Below are positions 31,813-41,253 of a stretch of DNA of 41,709 bases, one piece after another. The stretch is taken from NCBI GenBank assembly GCA_002457135.1, contig NTKX01000005.1, positions 1 to 41,709 of the forward strand. The letters run 5' to 3'. Within the stretch, counting starts at the first letter, position 1. Every line of letters begins with the position of its first letter. A model generated the notes under the pieces. It had not been told where the DNA came from. It did no database searches and was given only the letters and a program-made list of their open reading frames with translations. Origin of the DNA: SAR116 cluster bacterium MED-G04 (GTDB lineage: Bacteria; Pseudomonadota; Alphaproteobacteria; Puniceispirillales; UBA1172). The position numbers and the translations under genes are program-made.

Positions 31813-32601
31813 ATGCTAAAACAACTTTTCTCGCTCAGCTTGATGATTGGTCTGGCTTTCCCGGCTTTTGCCAAGCATGACACGGTATCCCATCGCGCGA
31901 TCTATGATCTGAAAATCAACAAGTCGCTATCATCAGCGGCGGTCAAATCCATTATCGGGCGAACCGTTTTCACGATGCAACGCCATTGCGATGGCTGGCA
32001 GACGATTGAGGATTACGCCATTGCGTTCGGGCTTGAACAGGGCCAGACCAGTTTCATTTCGCATTACGAAACGTGGGAGGCGATGAACGGCAGCGCGTTT
32101 TCCTTCACCGTGCATGAGAACGACAGTGCAAACGATTTCAATCACTTCAGCGGGTTTGCCCATAGCAATGACGGCGTTACCGAGGCGTATTTCATCAATG
32201 GTGAGGATAAAACCATGACCCTGCCCGAAGGCACGGTTTTCCCCATGAGGCACATGCAGTCCCTGCTCCAATCAGCCCGTGACGGGGAGAAGTTTCAGCA
32301 CGCTGTTGTTTTTCTTGGCGGTGATGAGGAAGATGCCTTCTATCAAGTGTCATCCGTGATCGGCAATCGCCAGCTTACGGATGACAGCACCATCAATTTT
32401 GGCCAGTTATCAGAAGATGGCTACTGGCCGATGCGGCTGGCCTATTTCACCCCCGGTGCGCTGGAAAGCGAGCCTGAATACGAGATTGAGTTCGACATGC
32501 AGGATAACGGTGTCATCCGGTCCTATCTGGTTGATTATGGTGATTTTTCCATGCGTGGATCGCTGAAAAATATCGTCCCCCTGCTGGAACCCGATTGCTG
32601 A
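31813..32601 (+). CDS. eipB: EipB-like envelope integrity protein (DUF1849)
   Basis: EipB-family proteins are periplasmic beta-spiral proteins needed for envelope integrity in Brucella and common in Alphaproteobacteria. The 262-residue protein has a signal peptide ending AFPAFA (residues 15-20). The mature part begins KHDTVSHRAIYDLKINKSLS, and QRHCDGWQT and FISHYETWEAMNG follow. Cys59 and the final Cys262 match the conserved disulfide pair of the family. The start may also be GTG 31804, adding three residues; neither has a clear ribosome site. It ends 15 bp from the convergent dinB. Confidence 0.88.
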   Translation: MLKQLFSLSLMIGLAFPAFAKHDTVSHRAIYDLKINKSLSSAAVKSIIGRTVFTMQRHCDGWQTIEDYAIAFGLEQGQTSFISHYETWEAMNGSAFSFTVHENDSANDFNHFSGFAHSNDGVTEAYFINGEDKTMTLPEGTVFPMRHMQSLLQSARDGEKFQHAVVFLGGDEEDAFYQVSSVIGNRQLTDDSTINFGQLSEDGYWPMRLAYFTPGALESEPEYEIEFDMQDNGVIRSYLVDYGDFSMRGSLKNIVPLLEPDC

Positions 32602-32616
32602 TCACCTCCGGCCGGA

Positions 32617-33909
32617 TTACTTCCCGGTTTCATCACCATCCAGGCCTAACCGTCTGCCCTTGATGATCTTGTCGCCGCCGTGACGATCACGAACCTTGTC
32701 CATGGCCTGTTCCAGACGGTGCCGCCTGTCCCGGTCAGGATCAGCCAGATCAGGCGGGTCCGCACCCTCCAGATCAGTGAGCGTTTCAACCCCGATACCG
32801 ATCAGTCGCCAGCGTTTGCCCCGGCCAATTTCTTTTTCGAGCAGGGTGCTACCATGGCTGAAAATCTGCTCACTCATGCGGGTGGGGGCCATCAGCGTGA
32901 CCGACCGGGTGATGAGCTTGAAATCCGCTGTCTTGAGCTTTAGTACCACCCGCTTGCCGGCCAGCTCCTTTTGCTTGAGCCGGGATGAAACCTTTTCCGA
33001 CAGGGTGAGCAGCCAGGCCAGCAGACGTTCACGATCCTCAATATCCACATCAAAGGTTGTTTCGGATGAAATGCTCTTGGCGGCTTCATCAGGGATGACC
33101 TTTCGGTGGTCAATTCCGGCGGCGCGTTCCTGCAATCTGGGGCCGATCTCACCCGCCAGCATCATCACCGTGCGCGCATCAGCCGCCGCCAGCTCGCCGC
33201 AGGTTCTGAGGCCATTGTCATTCAGCTTCCGCACCAGGGCCTTGCCTGCCCCGTAGAGGATGGATACAGGCTTTTCCGCCAGCCATGCCGCCGCCTCATC
33301 CCCGCCGATAATGTGAAATCCGTTGGGCTTGTCCTGATCGGATGCAATCTTGGCCATGGATTTATTGGCGGCCAGACCGATGGAGATGGTCACGCCGATG
33401 TCCCGCTTAACGCGATGCGCCAGATCAGCCAGGCTGGCCGCCGGATGCTTGCCATGCAGGCGTTCCGTTCCCGTCATGTCCAGAAAGGCCTCATCAATCG
33501 ACAGCGGTTCCACCAGGGGGGTCAGCTCCCGCATCAGGGTTCTGATCCGCATACCGGCATCACGATAGACCTGCATTCTGGGTTTGATCACCACGGCATC
33601 GGGGCAGAGCGCCAGTGCCTTGAACATCGGCATCGCGGACCGGACACCGTTGATCCGCGCCACATAGCATGCGGTGGCAACAACCCCGCGCTTGCCGCCG
33701 CCAACGATCACCGGCTTGTGCAGCAGATCAGGGTTATCGCGTTTTTCGATGCTGGCGTAGAAGGCATCACAATCGATATGCGCCAGTGAAAGCCGGGCCA
33801 GTTCGGGGTGCTGAATAATCCGGTGACTGCCGCAATCAGGGCAGGTTTCCCTGATCGGCAGGCTTGCGGTCAGCCCGCAGTCACGGCATAGGGTATCACG
33901 CTGTGCCAT
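32617..33909 (-). CDS. dinB: DNA polymerase IV
   Basis: A 430-residue Y-family translesion polymerase. The metal residues are in AHIDCDAFYASIEKRD (Asp46, Asp48) and SIDEAFLDMTG. Other family parts are VVATACYVARINGVRSAMPM and the helix-hairpin-helix near ILYGAGKALVRKLND. The N-terminus has an extra zinc ribbon (Cys8, Cys11, Cys23, Cys26), seen in alphaproteobacterial DinB versions. ATG 33909 starts MAQRDTLCRDCG and overlaps the end of the ROK gene by 14 bases; the earlier ATG at 33954 adds residues without family support. Confidence 0.93.
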   Translation of the reverse strand: MAQRDTLCRDCGLTASLPIRETCPDCGSHRIIQHPELARLSLAHIDCDAFYASIEKRDNPDLLHKPVIVGGGKRGVVATACYVARINGVRSAMPMFKALALCPDAVVIKPRMQVYRDAGMRIRTLMRELTPLVEPLSIDEAFLDMTGTERLHGKHPAASLADLAHRVKRDIGVTISIGLAANKSMAKIASDQDKPNGFHIIGGDEAAAWLAEKPVSILYGAGKALVRKLNDNGLRTCGELAAADARTVMMLAGEIGPRLQERAAGIDHRKVIPDEAAKSISSETTFDVDIEDRERLLAWLLTLSEKVSSRLKQKELAGKRVVLKLKTADFKLITRSVTLMAPTRMSEQIFSHGSTLLEKEIGRGKRWRLIGIGVETLTDLEGADPPDLADPDRDRRHRLEQAMDKVRDRHGGDKIIKGRRLGLDGDETGK

Positions 33910-34801
33910 CGCCCCAGAGCCAGGCAGCGCCACGGACACCGCTTGAGTCCCCATATTTCGGTTTCAGGAGAGGGGTTTTGACCGGGGAAGAGGAAAAAAC
34001 GAATGACGAAAACTTGCGCGGTACATTCGTGTAGATCCGGTCAAGATTGGATAGCCCGCCCCCGAGAACAATAGCATCAGGGTCAATCAGGGTGATCATC
34101 TGGCTGAGGGCGCGGGCCAGCCTGTCTTCAAACGCCTGCAATACGCATTGCGCGGCCAGATCAAGATGGGCATTGGCGGCGATTTCCTGAACCGTCATGG
34201 CCTTGCCGCTGAGTTTCTCATATTCGGCTGAAACCGCAGGCCCGGCCAGATAGGTTTCAAGGCAACCCCTCATCCCGCACCAGCAGTCATGGTCAACGTA
34301 TTCATCGTCAATCGGCCAGGGCAGGGGAGTATGCCCCCATTCACCGGTGATGTTGTGCTGGCCACTGATAACCTTGCCGCCATGGACGAACCCGCCGCCG
34401 CAGCCTGTGCCGAGGATCGCGCCAAAGACAACATTATGACCAGACGCCGCGCCATCACTGGCTTCGGACAGGACAAAGCAGTTGGCATCATTCTCAAGCC
34501 GGAAGTCACGCCCGGTTGCCGCCTCACAATCGGTTTTCAGGTTCTGCCCGTTCAGCACCTGGGTGCTGGCCCCGTGGACCGTGCCATCAGACGGGTTGAT
34601 GCTGCCGGGAATACCCATACCGACAGGGCCGGTAAATCCGGTCTCATCGGCAGCATCGGTGATGAGCTGGCTGATGGAGGTGATGATGGCTTTATAGTCG
34701 AGCTGGGGGGTGGGCTGGCGTTTGCGCCAAATAATAGAGCCGTCATCACCGAGGATGACGGCTTCGGTTTTGGTGCCCCCTAGATCAATACCAAGTCGCA
34801 T
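33896..34801 (-). CDS. ROK-family sugar kinase (fructokinase-like)
   Basis: A 301-residue ROK kinase that probably phosphorylates a hexose or amino-hexose with ATP. ATP-binding DLGGTKTEA is at 6-14, the catalytic Asp is in NDANCF (Asp105), and the zinc site is His157, Cys173, Cys175 and Cys180 (GHTPL and CWCGMRGC). These features and the length fit the Mak/NagK-like group. The exact sugar cannot be told. It begins 25 bp after rpmG and overlaps dinB, so the three are probably co-transcribed. Confidence 0.9.
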   Translation of the reverse strand: MRLGIDLGGTKTEAVILGDDGSIIWRKRQPTPQLDYKAIITSISQLITDAADETGFTGPVGMGIPGSINPSDGTVHGASTQVLNGQNLKTDCEAATGRDFRLENDANCFVLSEASDGAASGHNVVFGAILGTGCGGGFVHGGKVISGQHNITGEWGHTPLPWPIDDEYVDHDCWCGMRGCLETYLAGPAVSAEYEKLSGKAMTVQEIAANAHLDLAAQCVLQAFEDRLARALSQMITLIDPDAIVLGGGLSNLDRIYTNVPRKFSSFVFSSSPVKTPLLKPKYGDSSGVRGAAWLWGDGTA

Positions 34802-34826
34802 GGCCTATTCCTCAGAATAACCAAGT

Positions 34827-34994
34827 TTACTTGATTTTGGCCTCACGGAAAAGAACGTGCTTTCGGGCGCGAGGATCGTATTTTTTCAGTTCAAGCTTTT
34901 CCGGCTTGGTGCGCGGGTTTTTCTTGGTCACATAGTAGTAACCGGTGTCAGCGGTGCTGACCAGCTTGATCTGAAGGGTTGCCGGCTTTGCCAT
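34827..34994 (-). CDS. rpmG: 50S ribosomal protein L33
   Basis: A 55-residue basic protein, [20 protein letters not shown] followed by [20 protein letters not shown], is a standard L33 of the large subunit. It lacks the CxxC pairs, so it is the zinc-free form. It lies 79 bp downstream of rnr on the same strand. Confidence 0.96.
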   Translation of the reverse strand: MAKPATLQIKLVSTADTGYYYVTKKNPRTKPEKLELKKYDPRARKHVLFREAKIK

Positions 34995-35073
34995 GACAGA
35001 ACTCCATCAACAGCGCCAGATGGCGCATTCCATAGGCGCGGAAAATCGCCTATCCACCGGGGAATGTCAAGCC

Positions 35074-37404
35074 TTAACGGGGCTGTTTTTTGCCCTTTTT
35101 CGAAGCCCGCCCTTTTGAGCCGACACCTTTACCAGCGCCTTTACCGGCACCTTTGCGGGCTGATGGACGGTTCCGGCCGGATGCGCCGCGCCGCCCGGGC
35201 CTGCCGCCATGGGATGCGCCGCGCTCAACCGGCTTGCCATCATCAACATAGGTCAGCCCCACCATGGCCTTGAGCGGGGAGACATCCTCAATCATGATGG
35301 TGATGCTGTCGCCTGTGCGCAGGGTCAGCCCGCTCTGGCGACCCTTGATGATGCCTTCCACCGCATCAGCCTCATAGTAGTCCTGGGGCAGTCGGCCAAG
35401 GGGGAGCAGGCCTTCAACCCCGCTGTGATCGATTTCAACAAACGCCCCGAATGAGGTGATCGTGTTGATCTTGCCTTCGACCATCTGGCCGATGCGATGC
35501 TGCATCAGGCTGGCGGCGAAACGGTCAATGGTGCGGCGTTCGGCAGCCGCAGCCTGGCGTTCGGTTTCGGAAATCGACGTGGCGGTTTCAGCGGCCTTGA
35601 CGGTATCGGTATCAGGGTCGCGGTTTTCCAGCAGCGCGATGATCTGGCGATGCACCATCAGATCGGCGTATCGCCGGATCGGTGAGGTGAAATGCGCGTA
35701 TTGCAACAGGGCAAGCCCGAAATGCCCGGGGTTGGTGATGCGATAATCCGCCTGGGACTGGCTCCTCAAAACGGTTTCGTTGAGGAGCGCAAACCCTGCC
35801 GGATCATCTTTCTTTTGGGCAGCCTGGAGCAGGGTGTTGAAATGCCGGGGCCGGATAACCTGACCCTTGGGGAAAGACAACTCCATGCTGCGGGCCAGCA
35901 GATGCAATGCATCCACCTTTTCCGGGGCAGGCGGTTCATGCGCACGAAAAACGCAGAGCCGGTTGTTGCTCTCCAGCGTTTCAGCCGCGGAAACATTGGC
36001 CAGGATCATGAACTCTTCGATTAGTTTCTGGCTGATCGTTTGCCTCTTGCGATCAATCGCAACGGCCTTGCCGTCATCATCAAAGCGGACCCGTTTTTCC
36101 GGCAGATCAAGTTCCAGCGCACCGCGTTCCCGGCGACTGGCGGCAAGGCATTCATAGGCATCCAGCATGGTGTTGATGACCGATGCCTCCAGCCCGGCGG
36201 GGGGGTCGGTATCATGGCCAAGCCTGAATTCTTCAACCGCATCATAGGTCAGCCTGGCATGCGACAGCATCAGCCCGCGCATGAACCGGTGCTTTGTCTT
36301 ATGGCCGTTTGCATCAATCATCATCTCAACGGCGAGGCAGGCCCTTTCCTCACCCGGGACGAGGGAACACAGACCATTGGACAGAACCTCCGGCAGCATC
36401 GGGATGACGCGATCAGGCAGATAAACCGAATTGCCGCGCTGGATGGCCTCACGATCAAGGGCGCTGTCTTCTGCCACATAATGGGCCACATCGGCGATGG
36501 CGACCACCACCCTGAACCCGCCCCCGGGCAGGGGTTCGGCACAAACGGCATCATCAAAATCACGGGCATCTGCCCCGTCAATGGTCACCAGCTTGAGGTC
36601 GCGTAAATCCTCCCGCTCACCCAGAACAGGTTTTTTTGCCTTGTCGGCTTCAATCAGGGCCTCTTCGGGGAAAGCGTGCCTGATGCCGTATTCCGCCACC
36701 GCCAGGGCCGAATACGCCCCGGGCTGATCGGCGGGGCCAAGGTTGCGGGTGACCCTTGCCTTTTTGTTGGCGTAACCCGAAGAACGCAAAACCTCTGCCT
36801 CAATCAGGTCACCATCCGCAAAGGGTATCTTGTCTTCGGGGGGCAGCAGGTCCAGCGGGCTGCGTGCGTTGCGTTCCACCGGCTCCAGCATAAAACCGTT
36901 GCGGGCTGATATCACCAGCCCGAACATGACCGGGCGATGACGATCGAGCTTGCGGATTATCCGCGCCTCGTATTCATCAGGGCCGACCAGGGTCAGCTTG
37001 GCCAGAACCCGCTCACCCTTGCCAAAGGCCTTGCCGCGTCTCCGGTCAGGGACCACCAGTATCCTGGCGTTGTGATCCAGCCTGTCTTCAACCGGCGCGG
37101 CGATGCCTTCACCATCATGGTTGATCTCAACAATATCCAGCACAGCCACCGGCGGCAGCCGTTCCGGTGCGGCCATCCTGCGGCCATCAATGCTCTTGAG
37201 CTGGCCCGTTTCGGCGAGATGCCGCAGATGACGGCGCAATTCAGCCCGTTTATCCGCCCTGATGTTAAAGGCACGGGCGATTTCCTTGACCTTGGGCGGT
37301 TCGGGCTGTTCGGTGATAAAGGCAATCAGGCTGGCATCATCGGGAAGTGCGTCCTCAGCGGGAATATCATCTTCATCCCTCTCATGATCATCAGCATCAG
37401 CCAT
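35074..37404 (-). CDS. rnr: Ribonuclease R
   Basis: A 776-residue RNB-family 3'-5' exoribonuclease that degrades structured RNA. An N-terminal winged-helix region is at about 25-85, cold-shock domains at about 90-240, and the RNB domain has the metal residues IDGADARDFDDAV (275-287) and HFTSPIRRYADLMVH. An S1 domain begins near 645 (GKINTITSFGAFVEI). The last 50 residues are a Gly/Lys/Arg-rich tail with repeated KGAGKG. The gene follows topA by 10 bp, so they form an operon. Confidence 0.95.
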   Translation of the reverse strand: MADADDHERDEDDIPAEDALPDDASLIAFITEQPEPPKVKEIARAFNIRADKRAELRRHLRHLAETGQLKSIDGRRMAAPERLPPVAVLDIVEINHDGEGIAAPVEDRLDHNARILVVPDRRRGKAFGKGERVLAKLTLVGPDEYEARIIRKLDRHRPVMFGLVISARNGFMLEPVERNARSPLDLLPPEDKIPFADGDLIEAEVLRSSGYANKKARVTRNLGPADQPGAYSALAVAEYGIRHAFPEEALIEADKAKKPVLGEREDLRDLKLVTIDGADARDFDDAVCAEPLPGGGFRVVVAIADVAHYVAEDSALDREAIQRGNSVYLPDRVIPMLPEVLSNGLCSLVPGEERACLAVEMMIDANGHKTKHRFMRGLMLSHARLTYDAVEEFRLGHDTDPPAGLEASVINTMLDAYECLAASRRERGALELDLPEKRVRFDDDGKAVAIDRKRQTISQKLIEEFMILANVSAAETLESNNRLCVFRAHEPPAPEKVDALHLLARSMELSFPKGQVIRPRHFNTLLQAAQKKDDPAGFALLNETVLRSQSQADYRITNPGHFGLALLQYAHFTSPIRRYADLMVHRQIIALLENRDPDTDTVKAAETATSISETERQAAAAERRTIDRFAASLMQHRIGQMVEGKINTITSFGAFVEIDHSGVEGLLPLGRLPQDYYEADAVEGIIKGRQSGLTLRTGDSITIMIEDVSPLKAMVGLTYVDDGKPVERGASHGGRPGRRGASGRNRPSARKGAGKGAGKGVGSKGRASKKGKKQPR

Positions 37405-37414
37405 GATCTGCCCC

Positions 37415-40039
37415 CTAGCTCTTTTTACTGGCGGGAGATTTTTTTGCTGATGCTTTCTTTTTGGCCGGTGACTTTTTGGCAGCGGTTTTCTTTTTGCTGC
37501 TGCCTTTGGGGGCTTTCTTGCGCGATGGGCCCTTGGCTTTCTTTTCGGTGATCAGCCTGATGGCTTCTTCCAGCGTCAGGGTTTCCGGGTCCATGGCTTT
37601 GGGGATCGTGGCCCGGATGCTGTCCTGTTCGACATAAGGCCCGAAACGGCCGGATTTGATGCGGATTTCGGCCCCGCCCTCAGGCTGGCCCAGGCTGCGG
37701 GCCGGGGTCTTGCCGGACTGGTCGATCAGCTCAACCGCATGGTTGATCCCGATGGTGATCACGGTGTCATCGGCGGGCAGGCTGACGTAATTGCCGGCAT
37801 AACGCAGGAACGGGCCATAGCGGCCGATCCCGGCCTCAATCATCTCATTTGTATTGGGGTGCGCGCCGATATCACGCGGCAGCTCCAGAAGCGACAGCGC
37901 GATGCCGAGGTCGATGCTGGTATGCGTCATGTCCTTGGGCAGGCTGCAACGTTTCGGTTTTTTCACGTCAGCCCCGCCAAGCTGGACGTAAAGCCCGTAT
38001 GGCCCTTTCTTGAGCCAGACTTCCATGCCGCTTTCAGGATCGGAGCCGAGCTGCTTTTCACCATCGGCGAAACTGTCATGGCCAGCGTCGCTTTCATCGG
38101 AATCGAGCTGGCGGGTGTATTTGCATTCGGGGTAGTTTGAACAGCCGATAAACGCACCATAGCGGCCCAGCTGAAGCCCGAGGATACCATCAGCGCAATG
38201 ATTGCATTTGCGCATCGGTTTGCCGTCATCACCGGTGGGGAAGAAATGCTGTTCCAGCAGCATATCGACCTTTTCCAGCACATCACCCCGGCTGAGATCG
38301 GTCATGCCATCAATCTGGGCCTTGAAATCCTTCCAGAAGGAGGCAAGCAGCTCTTTCCAGTCGACCTTGCCATCGGAAACACGGTCCAGGTCTTCCTCCA
38401 GCCGAGCGGTGAAGCCGTATTCGACATAGCGGGCAAAGAAGCTCTCAAGGAAGGCGGAAACTATCCGGCCGGTGTCTTCGGGAATGAAACGGCCACGGTC
38501 CTTGATGACGTATTCACGGTCCTGCAACACCGAAATGATGCTCGAATAGGTTGACGGGCGGCCAATGCCCAGTTCTTCCATCTTCTTGACCAGGCTGGCA
38601 TCGGTGTAGCGCGGTGGCGGCTGGGTGAAATGCTGTTCGGCCTTGCTGTCCTTCAGGCCCAGCGGCTCACCACTCGCCAGTGGCGGCAGGAATTTGCGGT
38701 CATCATCATCACCTTTACCCCCAGCCGGGCCGGGGCCGTTGGCATCATCCCGGCTTTCCCGATAGATTGACAGGAAGCCTTCAAACACGATGACAGAACC
38801 ACTGGCCCGCAACGTCACCTTGCCGGCACGGTCAACGATATCAGCACCGGTCTGGTCGATTTCGGCGGATTGCATCTGGCTGGCCATGGTGCGCCGCCAG
38901 ACAAGGTCATAGAGCTTGCGCTGGTCATCATCGAGGAAACGGGCGATATCTTCGGGCCTGCGGCTGATATCGGTTGGCCTGATCGCTTCATGGGCCTCCT
39001 GCGCGTTGGCGGCACGGGATTTATAGACCCGTGGTGTGGTCGGCACAAAGCGATCCCCCTTGAGGGTTGAGATCGCCTTCCGGATATCGCCGATGGCTTC
39101 CTGGCTGAGCTGAACCCCGTCGGTCCGCATATAGGTGATCAGCCCTGTAGTCTCGGCACCGATATTGATGCCTTCATAGAGTTTCTGGGCCACGCGCATG
39201 GTCCGTGATGCCGAAAAGCCGAGCTTGCGGCTGGCTTCCTGCTGCATGGTTGAGGTGGTGAAGGGCGGTTGCGGGTTGCGCTTGACGCGGCGGGTTTCGA
39301 CTTCCTCGACTTCGAGCGTGGATGCCTTGACCGCCTCCACCGCGGCCAGTGCCATGGTTTCATTGGACAGATCAAGCTTGCCCAGTTTCTTGCGGTCAAG
39401 ATGGGTCAGCCTGACGACCAGATCGCTGCCATCCTCTTTGGTGACGACAGCTTCGACTGACCAGTATTCATCAGCGTTGAAGGCCTCAATTTCGGCTTCA
39501 CGCTCACAGATCAGCTTGAGGGCGACCGACTGGACCCGCCCTGCCGAGCGCGCCCCGGGCAGTTTGCGCCACAGCAGGGGGGAAATCCCGAACCCGACCA
39601 GATAATCGAGCGCCCGCCGGGCCAGATAGGCCTCAACCAGTTCACTGTTGATCTGGCGGGGTTTCTGCATGGCATCGAGAATGGCGTTCTTGGTAATCTC
39701 ATTGAACACGACCCGTTCAACCGGCATGGAACCGATGGCCTTTTTCTCATTCATGACTTCGAGAACATGCCAGGATATCGCCTCACCCTCACGGTCAGGG
39801 TCAGTGGCGAGGATCAGCTTGGTGGCCCCTTTGAGGGCGCTGCGAATATCACCGATGGGCGTGTTGCTGCGGGCCGAGACCTCCCATTTCATGGCAAAAT
39901 CACGGTCGGGGTCAACCGATCCGTCTTTCCGGGGCAGATCACGGATATGCCCGACCGAGGCCAGCACCTTGTAGCCGTCACCCAGATACTTGTTGATGGT
40001 TTTTGCTTTGGCTGGTGATTCGACAACAACAACTTTCAT
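37415..40039 (-). CDS. topA: DNA topoisomerase I
   Basis: An 874-residue type IA topoisomerase that relaxes negative supercoils. The Toprim domain starts MKVVVVESPAKAKTINKYLG and has ATDPDREGEAISWH. The active-site Tyr303 lies in GLITYMRTDG. One four-Cys zinc finger (CNHC to CSNYPEC) at about 610-635 is followed by glycine-rich C-terminal repeats (KKGPYGLYVQLGG, GRYGPFLRYAGN, SGRFGPYVEQDS). The end is a tail of about 40 residues made mostly of Lys, Ala and Ser with KKSPAKKKASAKKSP, like those of many Alphaproteobacteria. It lies 59 bp after dprA. Confidence 0.97.
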   Translation of the reverse strand: MKVVVVESPAKAKTINKYLGDGYKVLASVGHIRDLPRKDGSVDPDRDFAMKWEVSARSNTPIGDIRSALKGATKLILATDPDREGEAISWHVLEVMNEKKAIGSMPVERVVFNEITKNAILDAMQKPRQINSELVEAYLARRALDYLVGFGISPLLWRKLPGARSAGRVQSVALKLICEREAEIEAFNADEYWSVEAVVTKEDGSDLVVRLTHLDRKKLGKLDLSNETMALAAVEAVKASTLEVEEVETRRVKRNPQPPFTTSTMQQEASRKLGFSASRTMRVAQKLYEGINIGAETTGLITYMRTDGVQLSQEAIGDIRKAISTLKGDRFVPTTPRVYKSRAANAQEAHEAIRPTDISRRPEDIARFLDDDQRKLYDLVWRRTMASQMQSAEIDQTGADIVDRAGKVTLRASGSVIVFEGFLSIYRESRDDANGPGPAGGKGDDDDRKFLPPLASGEPLGLKDSKAEQHFTQPPPRYTDASLVKKMEELGIGRPSTYSSIISVLQDREYVIKDRGRFIPEDTGRIVSAFLESFFARYVEYGFTARLEEDLDRVSDGKVDWKELLASFWKDFKAQIDGMTDLSRGDVLEKVDMLLEQHFFPTGDDGKPMRKCNHCADGILGLQLGRYGAFIGCSNYPECKYTRQLDSDESDAGHDSFADGEKQLGSDPESGMEVWLKKGPYGLYVQLGGADVKKPKRCSLPKDMTHTSIDLGIALSLLELPRDIGAHPNTNEMIEAGIGRYGPFLRYAGNYVSLPADDTVITIGINHAVELIDQSGKTPARSLGQPEGGAEIRIKSGRFGPYVEQDSIRATIPKAMDPETLTLEEAIRLITEKKAKGPSRKKAPKGSSKKKTAAKKSPAKKKASAKKSPASKKS

Positions 40040-40098
40040 TCGATTTCATACCTGCCGTTATCAGTAGACGCGAAAATAGTTCTGTATTCAATTTGTTA

Positions 40099-41199
40099 TC
40101 AGCTCTCGTAAACGCGAGATACACGATTGCCGAAATGCCGCATCACCTCGCCCGCCAGTTCCATTTCCAGCAAGGCACTGTGAGTGACAGCAGGTGACAA
40201 ATGACATTGACGGATCAATTCGTCAACCTCGGTTGCCTCATATCCGAGAAATTCCTTCAGTTTGTCGCGGGCTTTGGTGATATCCGCCGGGGCTGAGGTA
40301 TCATCATTGGCCGATTGGGCGGACCACGGCTTGCTGGGCGGAATGCTCAATTCAGGCTGACGCAGGTTTTCGATCACATCACGCGCCGATACCACCAGCG
40401 TTGCGCCATCACGGATCAGGCTGTTGCAGCCAAGCGAGCGCGGATCAAGCGGTGATCCCGGCACGGCCATAACCTCACGACCCCGATCAGAGGCCTCACG
40501 GGCGGTGATGAGCGAACCTGATCGCATGCCCGCCTCCACCACCACAACACCACTGCTGAGGGAGGCGATAAGGCGGTTACGGATCGGGAAATGCCGCGCC
40601 AGCGGTTGCATCCCGAACGGCATTTCGGCAATCAGCAGCCCCTGATCCGCGATCGCGTGATAGAGCTTTTCGTTTTCCCTCGGGTAAGTCTGGTCAATAC
40701 CGCCCGCCACCACCGCGATGGTTCCATGGGCCAGGCTGCCGCGATGCGCCGCCGCATCAATCCCCCGGGCGAGGCCCGATACCACCACCAGGCCTTCCTG
40801 CCCCAGGTCATCAGCAATCTTTTCGGAAAAGGTCACGGCATTGACCGAACAGTTGCGGGAGCCGACCATCGCCACCGCCGGTTTTTCCAGCAGCACCGAA
40901 TGCCCCCGCATGGTGATCGCCCCCGGGGCATCATCCAGCATGTCGAGAATAGGGGGGTAGCCATCCTCACCGCGAACGATGATCCTGCCGCCGTATTTCT
41001 CCACCCTGGCGATTTCATCCTCGATGCTGGTCATGCTGACCAGCTCCGGCTTGACCCCTGAACGCCGCGCCAGTTCAGGAATAGCCTTAACCGCGTCGAT
41101 GCCGCTACCGTAACGGGCCAGCAGGATGCCAAAGGTGATGGGGCCGATTTTGCTGCTACGGATCAGTTGCAGCCGGGCAAGTTTTTCCAGTGCTTTCAT
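40099..41199 (-). CDS. dprA: DNA-processing protein DprA
   Basis: A 366-residue DprA/Smf protein, which loads RecA on incoming single-stranded DNA during transformation. The Rossmann-like core has VAMVGSRNCSV, VVVSGLARGIDAAAH, GGIDQTYPREN, FPIRNRLIASLS and the GSLITAREASDRGREV segment. N-terminal helices (1-75) form a SAM-like region, and a C-terminal winged helix starts near 315 (EVDELIRQCHLSPAVTHSALLEMEL). It lies between plsY and topA. Genes of this family occur in non-competent species, so competence is not implied. Confidence 0.94.
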   Translation of the reverse strand: MKALEKLARLQLIRSSKIGPITFGILLARYGSGIDAVKAIPELARRSGVKPELVSMTSIEDEIARVEKYGGRIIVRGEDGYPPILDMLDDAPGAITMRGHSVLLEKPAVAMVGSRNCSVNAVTFSEKIADDLGQEGLVVVSGLARGIDAAAHRGSLAHGTIAVVAGGIDQTYPRENEKLYHAIADQGLLIAEMPFGMQPLARHFPIRNRLIASLSSGVVVVEAGMRSGSLITAREASDRGREVMAVPGSPLDPRSLGCNSLIRDGATLVVSARDVIENLRQPELSIPPSKPWSAQSANDDTSAPADITKARDKLKEFLGYEATEVDELIRQCHLSPAVTHSALLEMELAGEVMRHFGNRVSRVYES

Positions 41200-41253
41200 G
41201 GCGATCAGTATAAAGAGCGATCCTTAAGGAAGGCTTAAGCGCCAAGGAAAAAA

